DNA of 6,589 nt, from NCBI GenBank assembly GCA_905234575.1, contig CAJOIG010000098.1, forward strand, positions 1 through 6,589, read 5' to 3'. Position numbers and translations under genes: made by a program. A model generated the notes under the pieces. It did no database searches and had not been told where the DNA came from. It was given only the letters and a program-made list of their open reading frames with translations. Every line of letters starts with the position of its first letter. Position 1 is the stretch's first letter. Of this stretch, positions 1-6,556 are shown one piece after another. The DNA comes from an uncultured Oscillospiraceae bacterium. Lineage in GTDB: Bacteria > Bacillota > Clostridia > Oscillospirales > Oscillospiraceae.

Positions 1-1098
1 GAAGCCTACGACTCCACCTTCATCTGCGACGCGGGCGACTACGACGAGAGCGGCGCGGTGGCCGGCGCGGGCATGAGCCAGCCCCCCAGGGGCCTCGGCG
101 TCTACGGCAACACCCGCCTGAACAACATGGTCCACAACGCGGACGAGTACTTTGAAAACTGCACCTTCATCAACCGCAACTGGGGCTGCCTCGGCGTGGA
201 CGCCGTGGAGAACGGCACCCTCACCTGCGTCGGCTGCGAGATCAACGTCACCGAGTGCGGCTACGGCGCGTACTCCATCGGCGCCTGCGTGGACACCTTC
301 ACCGACTGCGTCTTCAACATCCATGACGGCGTCGTGGCCTTCGTCGCCGTGAACGGCACCGTCATCCTCGACGGCGGCACCGTGGCGAACTCCGACCGCT
401 ACGGCATCGTCACCCACCAGGCCATGAACATGCTCTCGAACGTCAAGGTCCTCGGCGAGGGCACCGTGATCCACTCCGCCTATACCTCCCTCATGGTCAA
501 GGGCCGCTCCGCGAACCTGGAGGTCGGCGACGGCGCGACCCTGGACTCCTATGATTCCGGCGTCATCATCCAGGCCCAGGACAACGACGACCTCGGCGCC
601 GGCGGCGTGAACGAGGACGCCGTCGTCAGCGTGGACATCCACGACACCGCCCTCGAGGGCGACATCGTCATGAGCATGGCCCCCGCCGCGGGCAGCACCT
701 CCACCATGGCTCTGGTGCTGGACAACGCCTCCGTGGACGGCGCCATCACCCTCGCCGAGGCGGAGCTTGCCATCCCCGACGGGAACATCACCTTCGACAA
801 CATCCTCGACGTCGGCATGGTCACGAACACCTACGCCAGCCGCGACGACGCCTGCTTCCTCACCGTGGAGCTCAAAAACGGCGCGGTCTGGAACGTCACC
901 GAGACGAGCTACGTCTCCGATCTCGTGATCGATGGCACCTCCTCCGTGAACGGCGTCGTGGAGAACATCGGCGGCGGCTTCGTGGTCTCCCCGGCGGCCT
1001 CGGCAGCGGCTCCGGCCGGCTCCGGCGAGATGCCTCCCGAGCGTCCCGCGGACCTCGGTCCCAGCGACGAGCCTCCCGGCGGCTTCGGCGGCATCTGA
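1..1098 (+). CDS. C-terminal part of a large secreted right-handed beta-helix protein (5' end outside window)
   Basis: The reading frame is open from the first base and ends at TGA 1096-1098, giving 365 residues of a longer protein. The GTG at base 58 has no ribosome binding site and lies inside continuous coding sequence, so it is not the start. The sequence is a run of short, Gly/Asn/Asp/Thr-rich strands and turns repeating about every 24-28 residues. Equivalent positions include Cys54, Cys79, Cys103, Thr127 and Thr155, which is the coil length of a right-handed parallel beta-helix. Eight cysteines fall within residues 9-103, three of them in the same coil position. The last ~35 residues are low-complexity and rich in Ala, Pro, Gly and Glu. 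No LPXTG sorting motif or C-terminal membrane segment is present, so a cell-wall anchor is not evident. Family knowledge suggests a surface or secreted adhesin-like or glycan-interacting protein, but no catalytic residues can be assigned. A strong terminator follows directly. Confidence 0.7.
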   Translation, partial: EAYDSTFICDAGDYDESGAVAGAGMSQPPRGLGVYGNTRLNNMVHNADEYFENCTFINRNWGCLGVDAVENGTLTCVGCEINVTECGYGAYSIGACVDTFTDCVFNIHDGVVAFVAVNGTVILDGGTVANSDRYGIVTHQAMNMLSNVKVLGEGTVIHSAYTSLMVKGRSANLEVGDGATLDSYDSGVIIQAQDNDDLGAGGVNEDAVVSVDIHDTALEGDIVMSMAPAAGSTSTMALVLDNASVDGAITLAEAELAIPDGNITFDNILDVGMVTNTYASRDDACFLTVELKNGAVWNVTETSYVSDLVIDGTSSVNGVVENIGGGFVVSPAASAAAPAGSGEMPPERPADLGPSDEPPGGFGGI

Positions 1099-1115
1099 TA
1101 CTCTTTCTTTCCCCG

Positions 1116-1148
1116 CCTCCCCTGCTCCGGCAGGGGAGGTTTTTGTTT
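1116..1148 (+). terminator. Rho-independent terminator of the beta-helix gene
   Basis: A perfect 9-bp stem, CCTCCCCTG (1116-1124) with CAGGGGAGG (1131-1139), is extended by a C-G pair closing a TCCG tetraloop. It is followed immediately by TTTTTGTTT (1140-1148). It sits 17 bases after the stop codon of the beta-helix gene. The T-tract runs into the -35 hexamer of the next promoter, so the two transcription units abut with no spare sequence. Confidence 0.92.
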
Positions 1149-1174
1149 GCCATAGGGTGATTATCTGCTATAAT
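1147..1174 (+). promoter_or_regulatory. Sigma70/sigmaA-type promoter of gluQ
   Basis: TTGCCA (1147-1152, 5 of 6 matches to TTGACA) is followed after 16 bp by a perfect TATAAT (1169-1174). An upstream TG at 1166-1167 makes this an extended -10 (TGCTATAAT). Transcription would be expected to start about 7 bases after the -10, near A1181, which is the first base of the gluQ ATG. The -35 overlaps the last two T residues of the preceding terminator. No operator-like repeat is seen around it. Confidence 0.8.
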
Positions 1175-1180
1175 GGTGGC

Positions 1181-2125
1181 ATGAAAGAACGACTCGTCGG
1201 GCGCTTCGCGCCGAGCCCCTCGGGGTATATGCACCTCGGAAATCTCCTGGCCATGCTGCTGGCATGGCTGGACGTCCGTGCCCAAAACGGGCGGCTCATC
1301 TTCCGCATGGAGGACCTGGACCCGGCCCGATGCCGCCCGGAATACGCCGCGGCCCTGGCCGACGACCTGCGCTGGCTCGGCCTTGACTGGGACGAGGGCT
1401 GGCCGGACCCTGCCTATGCCCAGTCGAACCGCAGGTTGCTCTACCGGGACGCCTTCGAGATTTTGCGGGCGCGGGGCCTCGTCTACCCCTGCTGGTGCTC
1501 CCGGGCCCGGCGCCTCGCGGCCGCCTCCGCGCCGCATCCCGGGGAGATGAGCGCGGACCAAGGCTGCCGCTGTTACGCTCTCTCCGAGGCGGAGCGCGCC
1601 GAGCGGATGGCTGCCGGGCAGGTCCCCGCATGGAAGCTCCGGGTCCCGGACGAGGAAGTGACGATCCCGGACGGGCATTACGGGACCATCGTCCAAAACC
1701 TTGCCCGGGACTGCGGGGATTTCATCGTCCGCCGGCGAGACGGCGTCTACGCCTACCAGCTCGCGGTGGTGACAGACGATCTTCTCATGGGCGTCAACCG
1801 GGTGGTCCGGGGACGGGACCTGCTCTCCTCCGCGCCGCGGCAGGCGTGGCTTTTCCGGCAGCTCGGCGGCAAGGTGCCCTCCTACTGTCACGCACCGCTG
1901 CTCACCTCCGGCGAGGGCGAGGGCAAGCTCTCGAAGCGTCTCGGCAGCCTCAGCACCCAGGTCCTGCGGCGGGAGCGCACGCCCGAGGCGGTGGTGGGGC
2001 AGCTGGCCTTCCTCTGCGGCCTGCGGGACCGGGACGAACCCGCAAGGCCCGCCGAACTCCTTTCGGATTTCTCCTGGGACCGGGTCCGCCGGGAGGACGC
2101 CGCCGTGACCGAGCCGCTTCCGTGA
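1181..2125 (+). CDS. gluQ: Glutamyl-Q tRNA(Asp) synthetase (GluQRS)
   Basis: This 314-residue class I aminoacyl-tRNA synthetase paralogue consists of the GluRS catalytic core without an anticodon-binding domain. The family transfers activated glutamate to the queuosine base at position 34 of tRNA(Asp) in the cytoplasm. Visible signatures are the nucleotide-binding motif APSPSGYMHLGN (residues 10-21, HIGH equivalent HLGN), RMEDLDPAR (42-50), a presumed zinc site Cys104-x-Cys106 with Cys129/Cys131/Tyr132, the GluRS-like stretch YQLAVVTDD...VVRGRDLL (192-215), and KLSKR (249-253) as the KMSKS loop. The length is close to the ~300 residues usual for the family and well short of full GluRS. I chose ATG 1181 because the alternative in-frame GTG at 1157 lies upstream of the -10 hexamer and would add eight residues encoded by promoter DNA. 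There is no correctly spaced Shine-Dalgarno; only GGTGG lies one base from the ATG, so translation may be leaderless. Related genes are best known from Proteobacteria, cyanobacteria and actinobacteria. Confidence 0.93.
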   Translation: MKERLVGRFAPSPSGYMHLGNLLAMLLAWLDVRAQNGRLIFRMEDLDPARCRPEYAAALADDLRWLGLDWDEGWPDPAYAQSNRRLLYRDAFEILRARGLVYPCWCSRARRLAAASAPHPGEMSADQGCRCYALSEAERAERMAAGQVPAWKLRVPDEEVTIPDGHYGTIVQNLARDCGDFIVRRRDGVYAYQLAVVTDDLLMGVNRVVRGRDLLSSAPRQAWLFRQLGGKVPSYCHAPLLTSGEGEGKLSKRLGSLSTQVLRRERTPEAVVGQLAFLCGLRDRDEPARPAELLSDFSWDRVRREDAAVTEPLP

Positions 2126-2151
2126 GCGGCGGTCTCCGCGGGAGATTCTTC

Positions 2152-2180
2152 TATGCAAGCGGCATAAAATGATGTAAAAT
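2152..2180 (+). promoter_or_regulatory. Possible weak promoter for the nucleoside kinase operon
   Basis: The 81-base gap after gluQ turns AT-rich towards its end. TAAAAT (2175-2180), preceded directly by TG, is a plausible -10, with TATGCA (2152-2157, only 3 of 6 matches) 17 bp upstream. A second TAAAAT at 2165-2170 lacks a good -35. Transcription would start near 2187, leaving a short leader with the GGAGG site. Read-through from the gluQ promoter is an alternative, because no convincing terminator separates the genes. Confidence 0.4.
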
Positions 2181-2196
2181 AGAAAAAAAGAATTCC

Positions 2197-2203
2197 GGAG
2201 GTG
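2197..2203 (+). promoter_or_regulatory. Ribosome binding site that fixes the kinase start
   Basis: GGAGGTG begins at 2197. Its GGAGG core (2197-2201) ends five bases before ATG 2207. The in-frame GTG at 2201 overlaps this core and therefore cannot be the initiation codon served by it, so ATG 2207 is the start. Confidence 0.85.
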
Positions 2204-2206
2204 CCT

Positions 2207-3880
2207 ATGGAACCGCTGAAAAACTATACCGTGACCGTGGACGGCGCGACCGCCTCCTATCCCGCGGGGACGCCCTACGAGACCATTGCCCGGGATTTTC
2301 AGAAAAACCATGCCCACGAGATCCTTCTCGTCCGGCGGGACGGAAAGCTCCGGGAGCTGCACCGCACCCTGCGGCGGGACTGCGCCCTCGAGATGATCAC
2401 CGCGAGCGACAAGCCCGGCAGCCAGACCTACGAGCGCAGCCTCATCCTGCTGTTCCTCAAGGCGTACTACGACGTGGTTGGCCGGGAGAACATCCGCCGC
2501 GTCTGCGTGGATCACTCCGCCAGCAGCGCGCTCTACATCCGCACCGACGCCGACGCCGTGCCGGACGAAGCCCTCGCCGCCCGAGTGGAGGCCCGGATGC
2601 GGGAGCTCACCGCCCTGGCCCTGCCCATCCGCAAGAGCACCGTGGAGACGGACGACGCCGTGGCCTTCTTCCGCGCCCACGGCATGCCGGAAAAGGCGGA
2701 GACCCTGCGCTACCGCATCGGCTCCAAAGTGAACATCTACGAGCTGGACGGGTTCGTGGACTACTTCTACGGCTACATGGTCCCCAACACCTCCTACCTG
2801 CGGCAGTACGCGGTGCTGCCCGCCGGGGAGAACGCCCTGTACCTCCGCATGCCCACGCCGGAGGACCCGGAACACCTGGGGGATTTCACTCCCTCCGAGA
2901 AGGTATCCGAGGCCCAGAACGCCTCCACCCTGCGTATCGAGCGGCTCGGCATCCCCAGCGTCGGCATCCTGAACAATCAGATCGCCGCGGACCGCACCGC
3001 CGAGATCATCCTCTCCCAGGAGGCGCTGATGGAGAAGCAGATCGGCGACATCGCGGAGCAGATCGCCGCCCGGCCCGAGGTGCGCTTCGTCATGGTGGCA
3101 GGCCCCTCCTCCTCCGGCAAGACCACCTTCTCCCACCGGCTCGCGACCCAGCTGCGCGCCTGCGGCCTCACCCCGCACCCCATTGCCACGGACAACTACT
3201 TCGTCAACCGGGAGCACACCCCCCGGGACGAGAACGGGCAGTTCGACTTCGAGCGCCTCGAGGCCATGGACGTGGAGGGCTTCAACCGGGACATGCTGCG
3301 CCTTCTGGAGGGCGAGACCGTGGAGCTGCCCCAGTACAACTTCAAAAAGGGCCAGCGGGAGTATAACGGGCACTTCCTCACCCTCGGAGAGCGGGACATC
3401 CTCGTCGTAGAGGGCATCCACTGCCTGAACGACCGCTTCTCCTACGCCCTGCCCGCTGAGCGGAAGTTCAAGGTCTACATCAGCTGCCTCACCACGCTGA
3501 ACATCGACGACCACAACCGCATCCCCACCACCGACGCCCGCCTGCTGCGGCGCATGGTCCGGGACGCCCGCACCCGCGGCTACGGCGCCGCCGCCACCAT
3601 CGCCATGTGGCCCTCCGTGCGCCGGGGCGAGGAGCGGCACATCTTCCCCTACCAGGACAGCGCGGACGTCATTTTCAACTCCGCCCTGCTGTACGAGACG
3701 AGCCTGCTGCGCCCCTACGCGGAGCCCATGCTGTACGCCATCGAAAAGGCCGACCCCGCCTATCTGGAGGCACGGCGGCTTCTGAAATTCCTAAGCTATT
3801 TCCTGCCCATCCCCGCGGACGTGGTGCCCCTGTCCTCCATCGCCCGGGAGTTCATCGGCGGCGGCTGCTACAACGTATGA
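2207..3880 (+). CDS. Nucleoside (uridine-type) kinase with N-terminal TGS/ThrRS-like region
   Basis: This 557-residue cytoplasmic protein has two parts. Residues ~7-65 resemble a TGS domain (YTVTVDG... ...PYETIARDF), and ~70-250 resemble the editing-associated region of threonyl-tRNA synthetase. The C-terminal part (~285-480) is a P-loop kinase of the phosphoribulokinase/uridine kinase family. It has Walker A GPSSSGKTTF (299-308), a nucleoside-binding-like stretch beginning with DNYF (about residue 329), and Walker B-like DILVVEGIH (397-405). The family phosphorylates nucleosides with NTP in pyrimidine salvage, but the substrate of this TGS-fused subfamily is not clear from sequence. Such fusions of about 550 residues are common in Clostridia, so the length is normal and the gene looks intact. 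The stop overlaps the transporter start in ATGA (3877-3880), implying translational coupling. The role of the TGS-like part is unknown; RNA or nucleotide sensing is only a guess. Confidence 0.88.
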   Translation: MEPLKNYTVTVDGATASYPAGTPYETIARDFQKNHAHEILLVRRDGKLRELHRTLRRDCALEMITASDKPGSQTYERSLILLFLKAYYDVVGRENIRRVCVDHSASSALYIRTDADAVPDEALAARVEARMRELTALALPIRKSTVETDDAVAFFRAHGMPEKAETLRYRIGSKVNIYELDGFVDYFYGYMVPNTSYLRQYAVLPAGENALYLRMPTPEDPEHLGDFTPSEKVSEAQNASTLRIERLGIPSVGILNNQIAADRTAEIILSQEALMEKQIGDIAEQIAARPEVRFVMVAGPSSSGKTTFSHRLATQLRACGLTPHPIATDNYFVNREHTPRDENGQFDFERLEAMDVEGFNRDMLRLLEGETVELPQYNFKKGQREYNGHFLTLGERDILVVEGIHCLNDRFSYALPAERKFKVYISCLTTLNIDDHNRIPTTDARLLRRMVRDARTRGYGAAATIAMWPSVRRGEERHIFPYQDSADVIFNSALLYETSLLRPYAEPMLYAIEKADPAYLEARRLLKFLSYFLPIPADVVPLSSIAREFIGGGCYNV

Positions 3881-4764
3881 CGAACCGCGTCAAGGGCGCG
3901 CTGTGCATCATCGCGGCGGCGCTGTGCTTCGCCTCCATGTCCGCCTTCGTGCGGCTGGCGGGCGAGCTTCCCACCTTCGAGAAGGCGTTTTTCCGCAACT
4001 TCATCGCGGCGGTATTGGTTTACATAACTATCCGCGTCCGGGGCATCCCCCTGCGGCTCCATCCCGGCACCCGGCGTTTCGTGCTGCTGCGCTGCGTTTT
4101 CGGCACAGCGGGCCTGCTGCTGAACTTCTACGCCATTGACCGGCTGAACCTCGCGGACGCGAACATGCTCAACAAGCTCTCGCCCTTTTTCGCCATCCTG
4201 TTTTCCCGGTTCCTGCTGGAAGAGCGGATCAAGCCCGTGCAGGTTGCGGCGGTCGTCGGCGCCTTTGCCGGAGCGCTGCTCATCCTCAAGCCCACCGGCG
4301 CGAACATGACCCTCCTCCCCGCCGTCGGCGGCGTGTTCGGGGGCATGGGTGCGGGCGCGGCCTACACCTGCCTGCGCCGCGCCACCCGGGACGGCGAGCG
4401 CAGCGAGCTCATCGTGCTGTGCTTTTCCTGCTTCTCCTGCCTCGTGACCGTCCCCTTCATCGCGGCGGATTTCGTGCTCCCCACGGGACGGCAGCTCGTG
4501 TTTCTGCTGCTGTGCGGCCTGTGCGGCGCGGGCGGGCAGTTTTCCATCACCGCGGCGTATTCCTTCGCCCCGGCGCGGGAGATCTCCGTCTACGACTACA
4601 CCCAGGTCCTGTTCAGCGCCATGCTGGGGATGCTGCTGTTCGACCAGCTCCCGGATGGCTACAGCTTCCTCGGCTATGCCCTCATCATCGGCATGGCCGT
4701 CGTGAATTTCGTCTACAACAACCGGCAAGCCCGTATCACCGACCGAGAAAGGAGCGCCCCATGA
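3877..4764 (+). CDS. EamA/DMT-superfamily membrane transporter
   Basis: This 295-residue integral membrane protein has ten evident hydrophobic segments, at approximately residues 7-28, 36-53, 68-87, 97-113, 121-137, 147-166, 177-200, 207-226, 236-256 and 263-281. They form the two EamA repeats of the drug/metabolite transporter superfamily. The hallmark stretch around residues 91-118 (ending SRFLLEERI) matches the fourth helix and following Glu motif of the first repeat. Members move metabolites, amino acids or related compounds by secondary transport; the substrate here cannot be read from sequence. The start at ATG 3877 overlaps the kinase stop (ATGA). An in-frame upstream extension to 3607 exists, but it only reads the kinase gene in another frame and lacks transporter character. 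The gene ends in a second ATGA overlap with the flavin reductase-rubredoxin gene, so it is the middle gene of a tightly coupled operon. Confidence 0.9.
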   Translation: MTNRVKGALCIIAAALCFASMSAFVRLAGELPTFEKAFFRNFIAAVLVYITIRVRGIPLRLHPGTRRFVLLRCVFGTAGLLLNFYAIDRLNLADANMLNKLSPFFAILFSRFLLEERIKPVQVAAVVGAFAGALLILKPTGANMTLLPAVGGVFGGMGAGAAYTCLRRATRDGERSELIVLCFSCFSCLVTVPFIAADFVLPTGRQLVFLLLCGLCGAGGQFSITAAYSFAPAREISVYDYTQVLFSAMLGMLLFDQLPDGYSFLGYALIIGMAVVNFVYNNRQARITDRERSAP

Positions 4765-5381
4765 ACCGCAAAGTCCTGTACGATCTCAGCTACGGCGTGT
4801 TCGTCCTCGCCACCCGCGACGGCGACACGAAAAACGCCTGCATCACGAACACCTGCATCCAGGTGGCGAACGAACCCACCCGCATCGCCTTTGCCGTCAT
4901 CAACAAGAACTACACCTGCGAGCTCCTAAAGCGCAGCGGCGTCGCCTGTCTGACCCTGCTCAATACCGACTGCTCCCCCGAGACCATTTCCCGCTTCGGC
5001 TACCAGTCCGGGCGGGACGTGGACAAGTTCGCGGACTTCGCCCCGCCGGAGGACGGAAACGGCGTGCCCTACCTCTCCTGGATGAGCTGCGGGTACATCA
5101 GCGCCAAGGTCGTCGAATCCCACGACCTCGGCAGCCACACCCTGTTCATCGCGGAGGTCACCGACGCCGAGAAGACCGCCGGCGGCGAGCCCCTTACCTA
5201 CGCGTACTACCAGAAGCACCTCAAACCCAAGCCCGCCGCGGCCCCGGCAGAGAAGATGATCGTCGGCTGGCGATGCAAGATCTGCGGCTATGTCTACGAG
5301 GGCGAGACGCTTCCCGCGGACTATACCTGCCCCCTCTGCGGGCACCCCGCGGAGGATTTCGAGCCGGTCTACGCCGAGTAA
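4761..5381 (+). CDS. Flavin reductase-rubredoxin fusion (high-molecular-weight rubredoxin type)
   Basis: This 206-residue protein has two domains. Residues ~1-155 are a flavin-reductase-like split barrel that would bind FMN, with the NTCIQVANEPTRIAFAVINK stretch at 30-49. After a Lys/Pro/Ala linker (~154-164) comes a short rubredoxin-type iron domain with Cys172-x2-Cys175 and Cys190-x2-Cys193. The loop between the cysteine pairs is only 14 residues, as in the rubrerythrin-type iron domain and shorter than in free rubredoxin. The arrangement matches Hrb of Moorella, which passes electrons from NAD(P)H to a type A flavoprotein in NO and oxygen scavenging. Such a role is likely here but no fprA partner or rubrerythrin is visible in the window. 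AAAGGAG (4748-4754) lies six bases before ATG 4761, inside the end of the transporter gene. It is the last gene of the operon, followed by a large palindrome. Confidence 0.9.
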   Translation: MNRKVLYDLSYGVFVLATRDGDTKNACITNTCIQVANEPTRIAFAVINKNYTCELLKRSGVACLTLLNTDCSPETISRFGYQSGRDVDKFADFAPPEDGNGVPYLSWMSCGYISAKVVESHDLGSHTLFIAEVTDAEKTAGGEPLTYAYYQKHLKPKPAAAPAEKMIVGWRCKICGYVYEGETLPADYTCPLCGHPAEDFEPVYAE

Positions 5382-5386
5382 AAGCC

Positions 5387-5444
5387 ACATAAACGCCGGT
5401 CCGCCGGGAACGCCTGCAGGCGTTCCCGGCGGACCTGTTTATGT
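5387..5444. terminator. Large inverted repeat between convergent genes, probable bidirectional terminator
   Basis: A perfect palindrome with 19-bp arms, centred on CCTGCAGG at 5416/5417, spans 5398-5435. It is flanked by a second set of 8-bp inverted arms, ACATAAAC (5387-5394) and GTTTATGT (5437-5444). The two sets are separated by an asymmetric 3-versus-1 base bulge. The structure sits between the stop of the flavin reductase-rubredoxin gene (5381) and the stop of the convergent LtrA gene (5451). Each strand would give a long GC-rich hairpin followed by a T-rich but interrupted GTTTATGT tail. A shared terminator for both genes is the simplest reading. The perfect long arms also resemble a small mobile repeat (MITE- or REP-like). 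Confidence 0.7.
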
Positions 5445-5450
5445 AAGCGA

Positions 5451-6556
5451 TCATTTCTCCCGTTCCTGCCCGCCCCGGCGGATGGCGGCAAGCTGGGCGA
5501 AGATGAAGATCACGGTGACGGCGATGCTCGCCATCGGACGCTGGAACAGCGCCGCCATCAGCCCGCAGAAGGCCGCGAAGCTCGCGGCGATCCAGACATA
5601 CGCTCGCCGGGACGCGAGGTGCCGGGCGGAAAAGCGCTGCGTCAGCAGGAGGGTCACGAAATACAACAGCAGGGACCCCACGAGTAGCAACGCCTTCGGC
5701 AGGTCCGAGACCGCGTCCTGACGCATGAATTCCAGGGCGGCGGTGATATTGTTCAGCGCGAGGATCATGACGATGTGCAGGAGCATATAGCCATGCCCCG
5801 CGGTGGGCCGGGAGGAATCCAGGAGCTTCTCGTAAAACCAGCCGTACCCGGAAAACAGCCCCGCCACGATGAGAAACGCCATCAGCGCGAAGTACAGCGC
5901 CCGCGCGCCGAAACCGTCCCCGAAATACCCCGCGATGCCGAGGAGCATCTCCCCGAAGGTGAAGACGACGTACAGCATCACCCGCTCGGCCAGGTGGGGA
6001 AAGTCCACCCGGACCAGGGCGTCGGACCGCCGGGTGATGAGGCCCGCGGAGAAGCCGAAGAGCAGGGCGACCGGCGTGAGGACGACGCCCGTGAGATAAT
6101 AGACCGGCATCGTCAACAGCACGACCACCGCCTCGGCGAGCAGCATGAGCCCGTGGTCCCGGTCGTGGCGCCGCTCCGCAGGGAGAGGAAGTACTGCAGC
6201 GCGAGATTGAGAAGAATCAGCGCCCACGCGCCGGTGTACGGATAAAACGACGCGCTCCAGTCCGTGCGGATGCCCTGGCCCAGGATGTACAGCAGGAACA
6301 TATTGACGAACAGCCCGGCGTATTCCGAGAGGCTGCCGTCCCCGCAGCGGTTGATGTACAGTGTGCTGGCGTACCAGATCTGCAGGATGACCAGGGTGGA
6401 GACGAGGTAAAGCCCGTACCGTTCCAGGGTCAGAAAGCCCCGGTGGATCTCCAAAAGGTCCGCGTTGCGGCTGACGAGATAGACGAACATGAGGTCATAG
6501 ATAAGCTCGATGTACCGCACCTTTTTTTCACTTTTATCTTCCAGAAAACCCGGCAT
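5451..6556 (-). pseudogene. LtrA-family (low temperature requirement A) membrane protein, frameshifted
   Basis: The gene reads leftwards from ATG 6556-6554, which has a strong AAGGAGG (6563-6569) six bases upstream, to TGA at 5453-5451. The first ~125 residues carry the LtrA N-terminal signature (RYIELIYDLMFVYLVS, then ADLLE) and several hydrophobic helices. That frame then runs into unrelated residues and stops at 6113. The rest of the family continues in another frame from HDRDHGLMLLAEAVVVL onward, including the typical HLAERVMLYVVFTFGEMLLG stretch (about 5993-5937) and further membrane helices. The total of 1106 bases is one short of a multiple of three. Restoring one base near 6170-6180 gives a 368-residue protein, normal for the family. 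Either the gene is inactivated, or this is a sequencing error in a GC-rich tract. LtrA proteins are multi-pass membrane proteins of largely unknown function, first linked to growth of Listeria in the cold. Promoter elements lie beyond the window edge. Confidence 0.85.

Noticed and set aside
1157..1180. Upstream GTG start for gluQ adding eight residues
   Set aside because: The added codons contain the -10 hexamer, so they would lie upstream of the transcript, and the family N-terminus begins at the ATG 1181 position.
2113..2147. Two small hairpins after gluQ (GCCGCT/AGCGGC, and TCTCC/GGAGA with a GCG loop)
   Set aside because: The first overlaps the gluQ stop codon and neither is followed by a T-run, so a terminator call is not supported. 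Read-through into the kinase operon remains possible.
896..3640. A 914-codon open frame on the minus strand
   Set aside because: It runs antisense across the beta-helix gene end, gluQ and most of the kinase, crossing a terminator and a promoter. Its Gly/Ala/Val/Arg-rich, low-complexity translation is the usual shadow of GC-biased third positions. All underlying plus-strand genes have clear family signatures.
3607..3876. N-terminal extension of the EamA gene
   Set aside because: This stretch is the kinase gene read in another frame, and the ATG at 3877 overlapping the kinase stop gives a standard EamA N-terminus.
3868..4728. A 286-codon minus-strand open frame opposite the EamA gene
   Set aside because: The translation is hydrophilic and His/Glu/Gly-rich with no recognisable domain. 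The plus strand encodes a convincing ten-helix transporter.
6113..6227. Programmed -1 frameshift in the LtrA gene
   Set aside because: A -1 shift would restore the frame, but no X XXY YYZ slippery heptamer or downstream stimulatory structure is evident. A one-base deletion or sequence error is simpler.
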